Part shown: positions 1 to 6,980 of the stretch, one piece after another
Numbering within the stretch: the stretch's first letter is position 1
Layout: each line of letters begins with the position of its first letter
Source of the DNA: DATARH01 sp038228485
GTDB taxonomy: Bacteria; Pseudomonadota; Alphaproteobacteria; ATCC43930; CGMCC-115725
Reading direction: 5' to 3'
Length of the DNA: 21,553 nt
NCBI GenBank assembly: GCA_038228485.1
Contig: JBBRPG010000056.1
Location: 1 to 21,553 of the forward strand
Notes under the pieces: generated by a model
Seen by the model: the letters and a program-made list of their open reading frames with translations, nothing else
Told to the model about the DNA's origin: nothing
The model's database searches: none
Program-made: the position numbers and the translations under genes

Positions 1-6
1 CCGCAC

Positions 7-888
7 ATGGAAGAATTCACCGTCCGCCCCGAACCCGACGATCCGCGCCTCCCCCGCACCGTCTCCGGCATCGACCATGACGGCAAGCGGGTCGAGACCG
101 CGGTCGTCATGGAGCGGCCGCTGACCCTGTTCCTCAACGGCCGTGAGATCGTCACGATGATGACGATCGGCGACCATCCGAACTACCTGGCGGTCGGGTA
201 TCTGCTCAACCAGAACATGCTGCTGCCGGACGACCGGATCACCGCGATCGATTACGACGACGACATCGAGACCGTCGTCGTCCGCACTGAGCGCCAGACC
301 GATTTCGAGGACAAGCTGAAAAAGAAGACGCTGACCTCGGGCTGCGCCCAGGGCACCGTGTTCGGCGACCTGATGGAGAAGTTCGACGAGATACGTCTCG
401 ATCCGGACGCGATCCTCAAGACCTCGTGGCTCTACGCGCTGACCCGCAAGATCAACACCGCACCGAGCCTTTACCTCGCCGCCGGCGCGATCCACGGCTG
501 CGTGCTGTGCGAGGAAGACCGGCCGCTCCTCTACATGGAGGATGTCGGCCGCCATAACGCCATCGACAAGATCGCCGGCTACATGCACCTGCACGGCATC
601 TCGCCGGCCGGCAAGATTTTCTACACCACCGGACGGCTGACCTCCGAGATGGTGATCAAGACGGTGCAGATGCGCATCCCGATCCTGATCTCGCGTTCGG
701 GCTTTACCGCCTGGGGAGTCGATCTGGCGCAACAGGCGGGGCTCACCCTGATCGGGCGCGCCAAGGGGCGCCGCTTTGTCGCGCTGGCCGGGGCGGAGCG
801 CATCGTCTTCGACAGCGACGGCCGCGAGACCGGCGAGGAAACCGCGCGGTCGTCGCGCAAATCGAGCCTGCCCGAAGAAGCGGCATGA
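7..888 (+). CDS. fdhD: Formate dehydrogenase accessory sulfurtransferase FdhD
   Basis: FdhD carries sulfur from a cysteine desulfurase to the molybdenum (bis-MGD) cofactor of formate dehydrogenase in the cytoplasm, which makes the enzyme active. The 293-aa product is about the normal family length. It shows the family segments in order: a core beginning near residue 35, the TSGCAQG segment with C113, an HGCVLC segment (C165, C168), and the highly conserved EDVGRHNAIDKI block around residues 178-189. The E. coli protein has a CxxC pair at the C113 position; here only the first Cys is present, a variant I also recall from other alphaproteobacteria. The stop overlaps the next ATG (ATGA), so it is translationally coupled to mobA. 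Only 6 nt precede the start, so any upstream formate dehydrogenase subunits would lie outside the window. Identification is firm. Confidence 0.95.
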   Translation: MEEFTVRPEPDDPRLPRTVSGIDHDGKRVETAVVMERPLTLFLNGREIVTMMTIGDHPNYLAVGYLLNQNMLLPDDRITAIDYDDDIETVVVRTERQTDFEDKLKKKTLTSGCAQGTVFGDLMEKFDEIRLDPDAILKTSWLYALTRKINTAPSLYLAAGAIHGCVLCEEDRPLLYMEDVGRHNAIDKIAGYMHLHGISPAGKIFYTTGRLTSEMVIKTVQMRIPILISRSGFTAWGVDLAQQAGLTLIGRAKGRRFVALAGAERIVFDSDGRETGEETARSSRKSSLPEEAA

Positions 889-1499
889 AGATCGCCGGCG
901 TGCTGCTCGCCGGCGGGCTGGCGCGCCGGATGGGCGGCGGCGACAAGCCGCTGCGCACGATCGGCGGCCGCACCATCCTGGAGCTGGTGATCGAGCGCAT
1001 GCGGCCGCAGGTGGCGGCGCTGGTGCTCAACGCCAATGGCGATCCAGCGCGGTTTGCCGCCTACGGCCTGCCGGTGGTTCCCGACAGCGTCCCCGGCAAT
1101 CCCGGGCCGCTTGCCGGGGTCCTGGCCGGGCTCGACTGGGCGGCGGAGCATCTGCCCGATTGCCCGGTCGTCGTCAGCGTCGCCACCGACGCGCCGTTTC
1201 TGCCGACTGACCTCGTTGCCCGCATGGAAGCGCAGATGGCCGTGGAGGGCGCCGACCTCGCCTGCGCCGCCTCGGGCGGGCAGCCGCATCCGGTGATCGG
1301 GCTGTGGCCGGTGCGCCTGCGCGACGATCTCCGCCGCGCCCTTGTCGAGGAGGGGGTCCGCAAGGTCGATGTGTGGACCGCACGCTACCGCCTCGCGACG
1401 GTGACGTTTACCGACCAGCCCGCCGACCCGTTCTTCAACGCCAACCGGCCGGAAGACCTCGACGCCGCGGCGGCGCTGATTGGCAAGGCGGGCGGCTGA
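885..1499 (+). CDS. mobA: Molybdenum cofactor guanylyltransferase MobA
   Basis: MobA attaches GMP from GTP to molybdopterin to form the guanine dinucleotide cofactor used by formate dehydrogenases and related enzymes. The 204-aa protein has the nucleotidyltransferase fold. It begins with the LAGGLARRMGGGDKPL signature (residues 8-23, with K21 in the GTP-binding loop), continues with GPLAGVLAGL (74-83) and the metal-binding TDAPF segment (D102), and has a late NANRPEDL motif typical of MobA. The ATG lies inside the fdhD stop (4-nt overlap), so fdhD and mobA form one unit. This supports a role in maturing a formate dehydrogenase. Length is normal for MobA (about 190-210 aa). Confidence 0.94.
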   Translation: MKIAGVLLAGGLARRMGGGDKPLRTIGGRTILELVIERMRPQVAALVLNANGDPARFAAYGLPVVPDSVPGNPGPLAGVLAGLDWAAEHLPDCPVVVSVATDAPFLPTDLVARMEAQMAVEGADLACAASGGQPHPVIGLWPVRLRDDLRRALVEEGVRKVDVWTARYRLATVTFTDQPADPFFNANRPEDLDAAAALIGKAGG

Positions 1500-1516
1500 G
1501 CCGCAGTCTGGTGCGC

Positions 1517-1630
1517 TTACTGAAACGCCTTGATCGCGTTGACTAGGGTCTGGACGACGCCCCAAACCAGCGGGATGCCGACAAAGGTCCAGGCGAGGAG
1601 GAGTTTCAGTCCGTTGCCGCTGCTCGCCAT
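1517..1630 (-). CDS. 37-aa single-span membrane protein, MFS transporter small subunit-like
   Basis: This small ORF encodes 37 residues: a short polar start (MASSGNG), then one hydrophobic segment with LLLAWTFVGIPLVWGVVQTL and a short tail ending KAFQ. The A of its ATG is the last base of the TGA of the upstream antiporter gene (TGATG), so translation is almost certainly coupled. The W-x3-GIPL-x-WGV pattern resembles the small proteins annotated as 'MFS transporter small subunit' beside OFA-type (oxalate/formate-like) transporters; that link is from memory and not searched. The inferred role is to stabilise or modulate the adjacent antiporter in the inner membrane. Third codon positions are mostly G/C, as in the neighbouring genes, which supports real coding. 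Confidence 0.8.
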   Translation of the reverse strand: MASSGNGLKLLLAWTFVGIPLVWGVVQTLVNAIKAFQ

Positions 1631-3012
1631 CAGTCGTCTCCCACCGCCGCGGCGGTTTGCACCGTCGGCTCGTCCTTCATGTAATGCCGGTCGTTGACCG
1701 CCCTGATGCAGGCATTGCAGACAAAACCAACAACCAGCAGCCCGGCCATCACGTACATCGTGATGTTGTACGCCTGCGCCGCGGGCACGCCGTGGGTGAC
1801 GTTGTATTCGCGGATGTAGTTGACCAGCACCGGCCCGAAGATGCCGGCCGCCGACCAGGCGGTCAGCAACAGCCCGTGGATCGCGCCGACATAGCGGGTC
1901 CCGAACATGTCGCGCAGATAGGCCGGCACCGTGGCGAACCCGCCGCCATACATGCTGAAGATCACCACATAGGCGAAAACGAACAGCGCCACGCTATGGA
2001 TCTGCCCGGTATAGGGCACCAGCGCGTAGAGCGCGGTTCCCAGCGCGAAGAAGCAGAAATAGGTGTTCTTGCGGCCAATATAGTCCGAGGCCGACGACCA
2101 GATGAACCGCCCCATCATATTGAACAGGCTGAACAACCCGACAAAGCCCGAGGCGGCGATGGCGGTGACCTGGCCTTTGAACATCTCCTGGCTCATCGCC
2201 GAGGCCTGCCCCAGCACGCCGATGCCGGCGGTGACGTTGAGACACAGCACCCACCAGATCAGCCAGAATTGCGGGGTCTTCAGCGCTTCGTAGACATAAA
2301 CGTTCTGGGTCGTGATCATCCGCGACGAGTGGGCCGGCGCGACATAGCCTTCCGGCGCCCAGCCCTCCGGCGGAACGCGCACGATCGCAGCGCCGACCAT
2401 CATGAAGCACAGGTAGATCAGGCCCATGCAGATCCACGCCTCGGCCACGCCGACATGGGTGGGCGTGTTGAACTTGCTCATCAGCCAAACCGACAGCGGC
2501 GAGGCGATAAAGGCGCCGCCGCCGAACCCCATGATGGCCATGCCAGTGGCCATGCCGGGGCGGTCCGGAAACCATTTGATCAGGGTCGAGACCGGGGAGA
2601 TGTAGCCGATGCCGAGCCCGATCCCGCCGAGCACGCCGTAGCCGATGTAGATCAGCCAAAGCGTGTGCGCATAGACGCCGGCTGCCGAGATTAGAAATCC
2701 ACCGGCCCAGCACAACGCCGCGGTGAACATCGCCCGGCGCGGGCCGCCTTCTTCGACCCAGCGGCCGAATACAGCGGCGGACAGGCCGAGAAAGACAATC
2801 GCGATGCTAAAAATCCAGCCGAGTTCGGTCAGTTTCCAGTCGTCTGGCGCGGATTGGCTGATGCCGATCAGTTTGCTCAGCGGCAGGTTGAACACGCTGA
2901 ACGCATAGGCTTGGCCAATGCAAAGGTGGACGCACAACGCCGCCGGCGGGATCAGCCAGCGGCTGTAGCCGGGCGCGGCAATGGTGCGCTCGCGCGCTAG
3001 GAACGAAGCCAA
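1630..3012 (-). CDS. OFA-family MFS antiporter (oxalate/formate antiporter-like)
   Basis: This is an inner-membrane major facilitator transporter of about 460 aa with 12 predicted hydrophobic spans. Its N-terminal region (PPAALCVHLCIGQAYAFSVF) and the paired GIGLGIGYISPVSTLIKWFPD loop are hallmarks of the oxalate:formate antiporter (OFA) family. The cytoplasmic middle loop lies around residues 215-240. The substrate is probably a small carboxylate, with oxalate/formate as the family precedent and fdhD-mobA next door as circumstantial support. An in-frame GTG at 3036 would add eight residues, but it has a poor ribosome site. The TTG at 3012 follows a GAGGGAGGA stretch, so I prefer it. The stop overlaps the start of a 37-aa membrane protein. 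Substrate assignment is uncertain; the family is secure. Confidence 0.88.
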   Translation of the reverse strand: MASFLARERTIAAPGYSRWLIPPAALCVHLCIGQAYAFSVFNLPLSKLIGISQSAPDDWKLTELGWIFSIAIVFLGLSAAVFGRWVEEGGPRRAMFTAALCWAGGFLISAAGVYAHTLWLIYIGYGVLGGIGLGIGYISPVSTLIKWFPDRPGMATGMAIMGFGGGAFIASPLSVWLMSKFNTPTHVGVAEAWICMGLIYLCFMMVGAAIVRVPPEGWAPEGYVAPAHSSRMITTQNVYVYEALKTPQFWLIWWVLCLNVTAGIGVLGQASAMSQEMFKGQVTAIAASGFVGLFSLFNMMGRFIWSSASDYIGRKNTYFCFFALGTALYALVPYTGQIHSVALFVFAYVVIFSMYGGGFATVPAYLRDMFGTRYVGAIHGLLLTAWSAAGIFGPVLVNYIREYNVTHGVPAAQAYNITMYVMAGLLVVGFVCNACIRAVNDRHYMKDEPTVQTAAAVGDD

Positions 3013-3015
3013 GAA

Positions 3016-3024
3016 TCCTCCCTC
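3016..3024 (-). promoter_or_regulatory. Shine-Dalgarno sequence deciding the antiporter start
   Basis: On the minus strand GAGGGAGGA ends three bases before a TTG codon at 3012. The annotatable GTG at 3036 lies upstream of this site and has no comparable signal. The spacing from the GGAGG core to TTG is short (4 nt), so the start choice is likely but not certain. Confidence 0.5.
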
Positions 3025-3215
3025 GATACTGTTCACAGCCCTGGTTCGGCGGGCCCAAGTCTTCGATTTTGTTTATTGTCATCAATTTGCCTCGAATATC
3101 TTACAAAAATCAATACCATGACGGATTCGTGAACGAGACAAATAGCCTCACCTTGGCACTACCGAGGCTGACTTAGTTCGTTGCTCCGGCGCCCCTTGCG
3201 TGTCAGCATGCCGCG

Positions 3216-3842
3216 ATGGCACGGCAGATCGATCTGCGCATCCTGGAGCTGCTGGCTGCGCGGCTCTGTCACGACTTGGCCGGGCCGGTCGCGGCGATCA
3301 GCAACGGAGCGGAGCTGCTTGGCGACGACGATCCGGATTTCGCCCGCGATGCGGCCGCGCTGATCGGTGAAAGCGCCCGCACGGCGGCGAAACGGCTGCA
3401 GCTTTTCCGCTACGTGTATGGCTGGAGCCGTGGCGGGATGGCGGGGCCGCAGCCGCATCAGCTGGCGGCAGAGTATTTCGCCGGCACCGCCGTCGAGTGC
3501 GCCTATCCCGATGCGATAGGCCAACTTGAATCGGAATGGCAAAGACTGGCCTGCAACCTGTTGATTGTCGCGGGCGAGGTGCTGCCGCGCGGCGGGCGCA
3601 TCATGCTGGCGCCGGTCGCTTCGGGCATCGAGATGGAGGTGGCCGGCGAGGGCGCCGGACTGTCGCCCGACAGCCTCGCGGCGCTGACTCTGGCAACGCC
3701 GCTGGAGGCGCTGACGTCGCGCCAAGTCGGCGCTTATTTCGCCGGGATGCTGGCCGAGGATCTTGGCTGTCGTCTCGTCGCGGAGACGCGTCCCGGCGGG
3801 TTTCGCGTGGTCTGCGCGCCGGTGACCTGCCCGGTGACTTGA
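3216..3842 (+). CDS. chpT: Histidine phosphotransferase ChpT
   Basis: ChpT relays phosphate from the hybrid kinase CckA to the response regulators CtrA and CpdR in alphaproteobacteria. The 208-aa protein starts with a dimerising helical hairpin containing LCHDLAGPVAAISNGAELL, in which H19 is the expected phospho-accepting histidine. A degenerate HATPase-like domain follows (about residues 85-205), with no recognisable ATP-binding G boxes, as is usual for ChpT. It is convergent with ctrA 52 nt away, so donor and acceptor of the same phosphorelay are physically adjacent. No good ribosome site is visible before the ATG, and no better in-frame start is seen. A strong bidirectional terminator follows directly. 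Identification rests on the H-box context and the ctrA neighbour. Confidence 0.9.
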   Translation: MARQIDLRILELLAARLCHDLAGPVAAISNGAELLGDDDPDFARDAAALIGESARTAAKRLQLFRYVYGWSRGGMAGPQPHQLAAEYFAGTAVECAYPDAIGQLESEWQRLACNLLIVAGEVLPRGGRIMLAPVASGIEMEVAGEGAGLSPDSLAALTLATPLEALTSRQVGAYFAGMLAEDLGCRLVAETRPGGFRVVCAPVTCPVT

Positions 3843-3846
3843 ACGA

Positions 3847-3870
3847 AAACAGGCCCCGCGGGGCCTGTTT
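3847..3870. terminator. Perfect 24-nt palindrome: bidirectional terminator between chpT and ctrA
   Basis: A perfect inverted repeat with arms AAACAGGCCCCG and CGGGGCCTGTTT lies 4 nt after the chpT stop and 24 nt beyond the ctrA stop. Each strand ends in TTT after a GC-rich stem, so it can terminate both convergent transcripts. With no spare loop bases, the RNA hairpin would open a few central pairs. Confidence 0.85.
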
Positions 3871-3894
3871 GGGCTTTACCGATAGGGGTTCGGC

Positions 3895-4599
3895 TCAGGC
3901 CGATTTGAGTTCCGGGGCTGCTTCCATCGGGTCGCGGAGCACATAGCCGCGGCCCCAGACGGTCTCGATATAGTGCTCGCCGCCCGTCGCCTGCGAGAGC
4001 TTCTTGCGCAGCTTGCAGACGAACACGTCGATGATCTTGAGCTCGGGCTCGTCCATGCCGCCGTAGAGATGGTTGAGGAACATCTCCTTGGTCAAGGTGG
4101 TGCCCTTGCGCAGGCTCAGCAATTCGAGGATGCCGTATTCCTTGGCGGTCAGGTGCAGCGGGCTCTGGTCGACGCTGACGACGTGGCTGTCGAGGTTGAC
4201 CAGCAGCTTGCCGGTGCGGATCGTCGACTCGGGGTGGCCTTTGGAGCGGCGGACGATCGCGTGGATGCGGGCGATCAGCTCGCGGCGATCGAACGGCTTG
4301 GTCAGGAAATCGTCGGCGCCGAAGCCGAGCCCCTTGATCTTGTGATCGAGCTCGACCAGGCCGGAAAGGATCAGGATCGGCGTGCGCACCCGCGCCGCGC
4401 GCAGCCGGCGGAGCACTTCGTAGCCGTCGATGTCCGGCAGCAGCAGATCGAGGATGATGATGTCGTAGTCGTAAAGCTTGCCGATCTCCAGCCCGTCTTC
4501 GCCCAGGTCGGTGGTGTCGCAAATAAAGCTTTCCTTGCGCAGCATCAATTCGATACTGGCCGCCGTCGCCGCATCGTCCTCAACCAGCAATACACGCAT
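3895..4599 (-). CDS. ctrA: Cell-cycle response regulator CtrA
   Basis: CtrA is the master OmpR-type regulator of cell cycle, flagellar and division genes in alphaproteobacteria. The 234-aa product matches the expected length. The receiver domain is residues 1-115, with acidic D8/D9, phospho-acceptor D51 and conserved K101. The winged-helix DNA-binding domain follows (about 125-228) and includes the LLSLRKGTTLTKEMFLNHLY recognition region that is nearly invariant among CtrA proteins. GGAGG sits 7 nt before the ATG. The C-terminus ends in Ser-Ala rather than the Ala-Ala degron known for Caulobacter CtrA, so ClpXP turnover may differ (inference). It is convergent with chpT and divergent from a FliJ-like gene, with TTAA-type sites upstream that suggest autoregulation. 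Confidence 0.97.
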   Translation of the reverse strand: MRVLLVEDDAATAASIELMLRKESFICDTTDLGEDGLEIGKLYDYDIIILDLLLPDIDGYEVLRRLRAARVRTPILILSGLVELDHKIKGLGFGADDFLTKPFDRRELIARIHAIVRRSKGHPESTIRTGKLLVNLDSHVVSVDQSPLHLTAKEYGILELLSLRKGTTLTKEMFLNHLYGGMDEPELKIIDVFVCKLRKKLSQATGGEHYIETVWGRGYVLRDPMEAAPELKSA

Positions 4600-4642
4600 G
4601 TCACGCCTCCGGGGAGACCGAGGGGATCTCTTGGCCGCTTTC

Positions 4643-4671
4643 GTTAACCAGTATTGCCGCGAGCAGTTAAC
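4643..4671. promoter_or_regulatory. Pair of GTTAAC elements upstream of ctrA (candidate CtrA half-sites)
   Basis: Two identical GTTAAC palindromes (4643-4648 and 4666-4671) lie 44-72 nt upstream of the ctrA ATG, 23 nt apart start to start. The first reads TTAACCAG on the plus strand, close to the TTAACCAT half-site known for CtrA. The spacing is not the canonical N7, so binding as a full dimer site is unproven. Confidence 0.45.
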
Positions 4672-4724
4672 AAATGATTATCCCTGCGCGCTCGCGTGTG
4701 ACGTTCGGTTGCTCTCGCGGACGC

Positions 4725-4739
4725 TTAACCTGATTTTAG
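4725..4739 (+). promoter_or_regulatory. Candidate CtrA box (TTAA-N7-TTAG)
   Basis: TTAACCTGATTTTAG matches the CtrA consensus TTAA-N7-TTAA at all but the last base. It lies in the ctrA/FliJ-like divergent intergenic region, about 80 nt before the FliJ-like start and 126 nt before ctrA. It could serve either promoter; autoregulation of ctrA is established in Caulobacter. Confidence 0.6.
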
Positions 4740-4819
4740 CATCGCCCGGAAACCATTGACAGATGCCGCGTTGAACAGGGCCGGGAGTGACCGGGCCTTG
4801 TCGCCCGGGGGAAGCGCTT

Positions 4820-5188
4820 ATGAACGCACGTCAGAATCTCTACCGTCAGCAGCATTGGCAGCTCGCCGAGCGCCAGCGTTACTTGGCCGAGCTGGAGTCG
4901 CTTGCCGAACGGCTGCGTGTCGATACCGAGCGCATGAAGGCCGAGATCGACCAGGCTGGCGTCACCGACGAGACAAGCCGGATCCACAGCGTGTTCGTCC
5001 GGCCCCTGATCGACCGCCGCGATAAGCTGCAGCGTTCGGTGGCCGAAATCGACGCTCAGATCGCCGAGGCGCGCGCCGCGGTCGCGGTTGCGCAGCAGGA
5101 GATGAAGCTGCTCGAAGGCCCGCTCGCGCAGCGCGGCTTCACCCTCGACGTCTCTCGGCCGACCCGCAGGGCGCCCCGCGCGCGCTGA
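4820..5188 (+). CDS. FliJ-like coiled-coil protein
   Basis: The 122-aa product is almost entirely charged helix with heptad-like spacing, so a coiled coil is likely over residues 5-105. The central stretch (AEIDQAGVTDETSRIHSVF, then RRDKLQ) resembles the FliJ-like flagellar export proteins found next to ctrA in several alphaproteobacteria. FliJ helps chaperone export substrates and couples the FliI ATPase to the export gate. The ATG at 4820 follows GGGGGAAG at suitable distance; an upstream ATG at 4787 would add 11 unlikely residues. The gene diverges from ctrA, and the candidate CtrA site upstream would fit flagellar regulation. Similarity is weak and no other flagellar gene is visible here, so an unrelated coiled-coil protein remains possible. 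Confidence 0.6.
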   Translation: MNARQNLYRQQHWQLAERQRYLAELESLAERLRVDTERMKAEIDQAGVTDETSRIHSVFVRPLIDRRDKLQRSVAEIDAQIAEARAAVAVAQQEMKLLEGPLAQRGFTLDVSRPTRRAPRAR

Positions 5189-5196
5189 CGGATTTT

Positions 5197-5222
5197 GCCG
5201 GAAGAGCAAGGGCTTCTTCGGC
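5197..5222. terminator. Imperfect hairpin between the FliJ-like gene and pitA
   Basis: GCCGGAAGA pairs with TCTTCGGC across a short loop, with one bulged G, exactly in the gap between two convergent genes. There is no good T-tract on either side, so it is only a plausible terminator. Confidence 0.35.
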
Positions 5223-5226
5223 AGTT

Positions 5227-6814
5227 CTAAAACAGCCAACGGAACAGCGCGAACAGGCTCGCGGACAGCGCGATCGCGGCGGGAAGTGTCAGCACCCAGG
5301 CAAGCGCCAGGCTCTTCACGGTCCCCCATTGCAGGCCGGAACCGTTCGCCGCCATCGTCCCCGCGACACCGGATGTGAGGATATGGGTTGTGCTGACCGG
5401 AAGCCCGTACATGTCGGCCGCCGCGATCGTTCCCATTGCGACCAGCTCCGCGGAGGCACCCTGAGCGTAGGTCAGATGGTCTTTACCGATCTTTTCGCCC
5501 ACTGTGACGACGATCCGCTTCCAGCCGATCATGGTGCCGACGCCGAGCGCTATTGCCACCGCCACTTTGACCCAGGGCGGAATGAACTTGGTCGCATTGT
5601 CGAGCGCCTTTTTGTAGGCGTTCAGCTCGCCGACGTCCTCGGCCGACAAATCGGCCGCTTTGTCCTTGACCAACAGCCGCAGCGCTTCCGAGGTGAGGTA
5701 CATGTCGTTGCGGGTGTTGCCGACGACATCGTTCGGAATCTTGGAGAGGGAACCGTACTGCTTGACCTGGGCCGAGATGTCGGTGATCAGCGCCGCGAGC
5801 GAGGGGTAGGTTCCCTCGCTGATTTGGTGTTGCGCGACATAGAGCGTCACTGCCGGGCGCGGATTGCCGAGAAGATTGTAGCCGGCTGCCTTTCCCTCCA
5901 CGACTTTCGCCGCCGCCGCCGAACTGGCCTGAAACACCGGGATTTGGCTGTCGGGCAGCGACTTGTTGAGGGCATATGTCGTCGGCACGGTGCCGATCAG
6001 GATCAGCATAATCAGCCCCATGCCCTTTTGCCCGTCATTCGAGCCGTGGGCAAAGCTGACGCCGGTGCAGGTCAAAATCAGCAAGCCGCGTATCCACCAT
6101 GGCGGCGTCGCCGCACCCTCGGGGGCTTTGTACAGCGCGGGTATGTTGATCAGCGCCTTGGCCAGCAACAGCAGCCCCCCAGCCAGCACGAAACCTACCA
6201 ACGGCGAGAACAGCAAAGACTTGATGACGCCAAGAGCTTGGCCCCAATCGACGCCGCTGGTGCCGCTCTGCGTGGACAGCAGCTGGTTCATGATGCCGAC
6301 GCCGATGATCGATCCGATCAGCGCGTGCGAGCTCGAATTGGGAATGCCCATGTACCAGGTGCCGAGGTTCCAGATGATCGCCGCGATCAACAGCGCGAAA
6401 ACCATCGCGAACCCGGCGTGGCTGCCGACCTGGAGGATCAGCTCGACCGGCAGCAAAGAGATGATGCCGAAGGCGACCAAGCCGCTGGAGGTTAGGACGC
6501 CGAGGAAGTTGAACAGGCCCGACCACACCACGGCGACGTTTGGCGCCAGCGAATGCGTGTAAATAACGGTCGCGACCGCATTTGACGTGTCGTGAAAGCC
6601 GTTGCACATCTCGAAGCCGAGCGCGATCAACCGCGGTCCCGAGAAGGATGTACGGCAGCGTCGATTGCATCGGCGCCGAGACGAGGTCGTCGTATAGCGA
6701 GATGCCGGTATAGACGATACGGGCCGCGAGCAGGATGCCGATGCCGGCGGTTAAAATGCCGCTGCCGCGATGATGCTCGCCCAGCGGGCTATCGATTGCC
6801 GTAGTCGTCGTCAT
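5227..6814 (-). pseudogene. pitA: Low-affinity phosphate transporter PitA, frameshifted near the N-terminus
   Basis: PitA transports inorganic (metal-complexed) phosphate across the inner membrane with protons. The main frame (5227-6630, 467 residues) carries the two inverted family repeats: GFEMCNGFHDTSNAVATVIY near the start and VSFAHGSNDGQKGMGLIM in the middle, then GLPVSTTHILTSGVAGTM near the end. The real N-terminus lies in another frame: an ATG at 6814 gives about 59 residues with one hydrophobic span, ending STLPYILLGTAV. The family sequence continues as LIALGFE, which here needs a shift of frame at about 6630-6634 (one extra or two missing bases). As written, the gene would give a truncated peptide, unless TTG at 6630 is used or the frameshift is an assembly error. 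A four-unit Pho-box-like array lies 47 nt upstream of the ATG. Family assignment is certain; integrity is not. Confidence 0.85.
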
Positions 6815-6860
6815 CGGGGGCTCCGTGGGGGTCGGGACGCCGGAAGCTACAACTTGCGCG

Positions 6861-6900
6861 ATGATCGATTTGTGACGGCGTCATGAACGTTTTGTGACGG
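6861..6900 (-). promoter_or_regulatory. Double Pho box (four PhoB half-sites) upstream of pitA
   Basis: Read on the minus strand there are four 7-nt units, CCGTCAC, CGTTCAT, CCGTCAC and CGATCAT, each separated by exactly 4 nt, giving the 11-nt period of PhoB boxes (consensus CTGTCAT repeated every 11 bases). Each unit differs from the consensus at two positions. Two complete boxes would bind two PhoB dimers. They end 46 nt before the pitA ATG, close enough to overlap the core promoter, so either activation or repression is possible. Confidence 0.75.
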
Positions 6901-6980
6901 CGTGGGAGCGCCGCGACCGCCGGGCTTTGTTTCGCTTCGCCGCGGCGATAGGCTGCCGCTTGCAGAGACGAGGATGGCCC

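Noticed and set aside
1657..2694. A 345-codon plus-strand open frame over the antiporter gene
   Set aside because: Its composition (histidine, arginine, aspartate-rich without motifs) is that of a shadow of the membrane protein gene on the minus strand.
3037..3215. Possible regulatory sites in the AT-richer gap between the antiporter and chpT
   Set aside because: The stretch is clearly more AT-rich and holds one GATTC (a CcrM-type GANTC site at 3124-3128), but a single 5-mer is expected by chance and I could not place a promoter with confidence.
4787..4819. Upstream ATG for the FliJ-like gene
   Set aside because: It adds 11 Pro/Gly/Cys-containing residues without a ribosome site, while the ATG at 4820 has GGGGGAAG in front.
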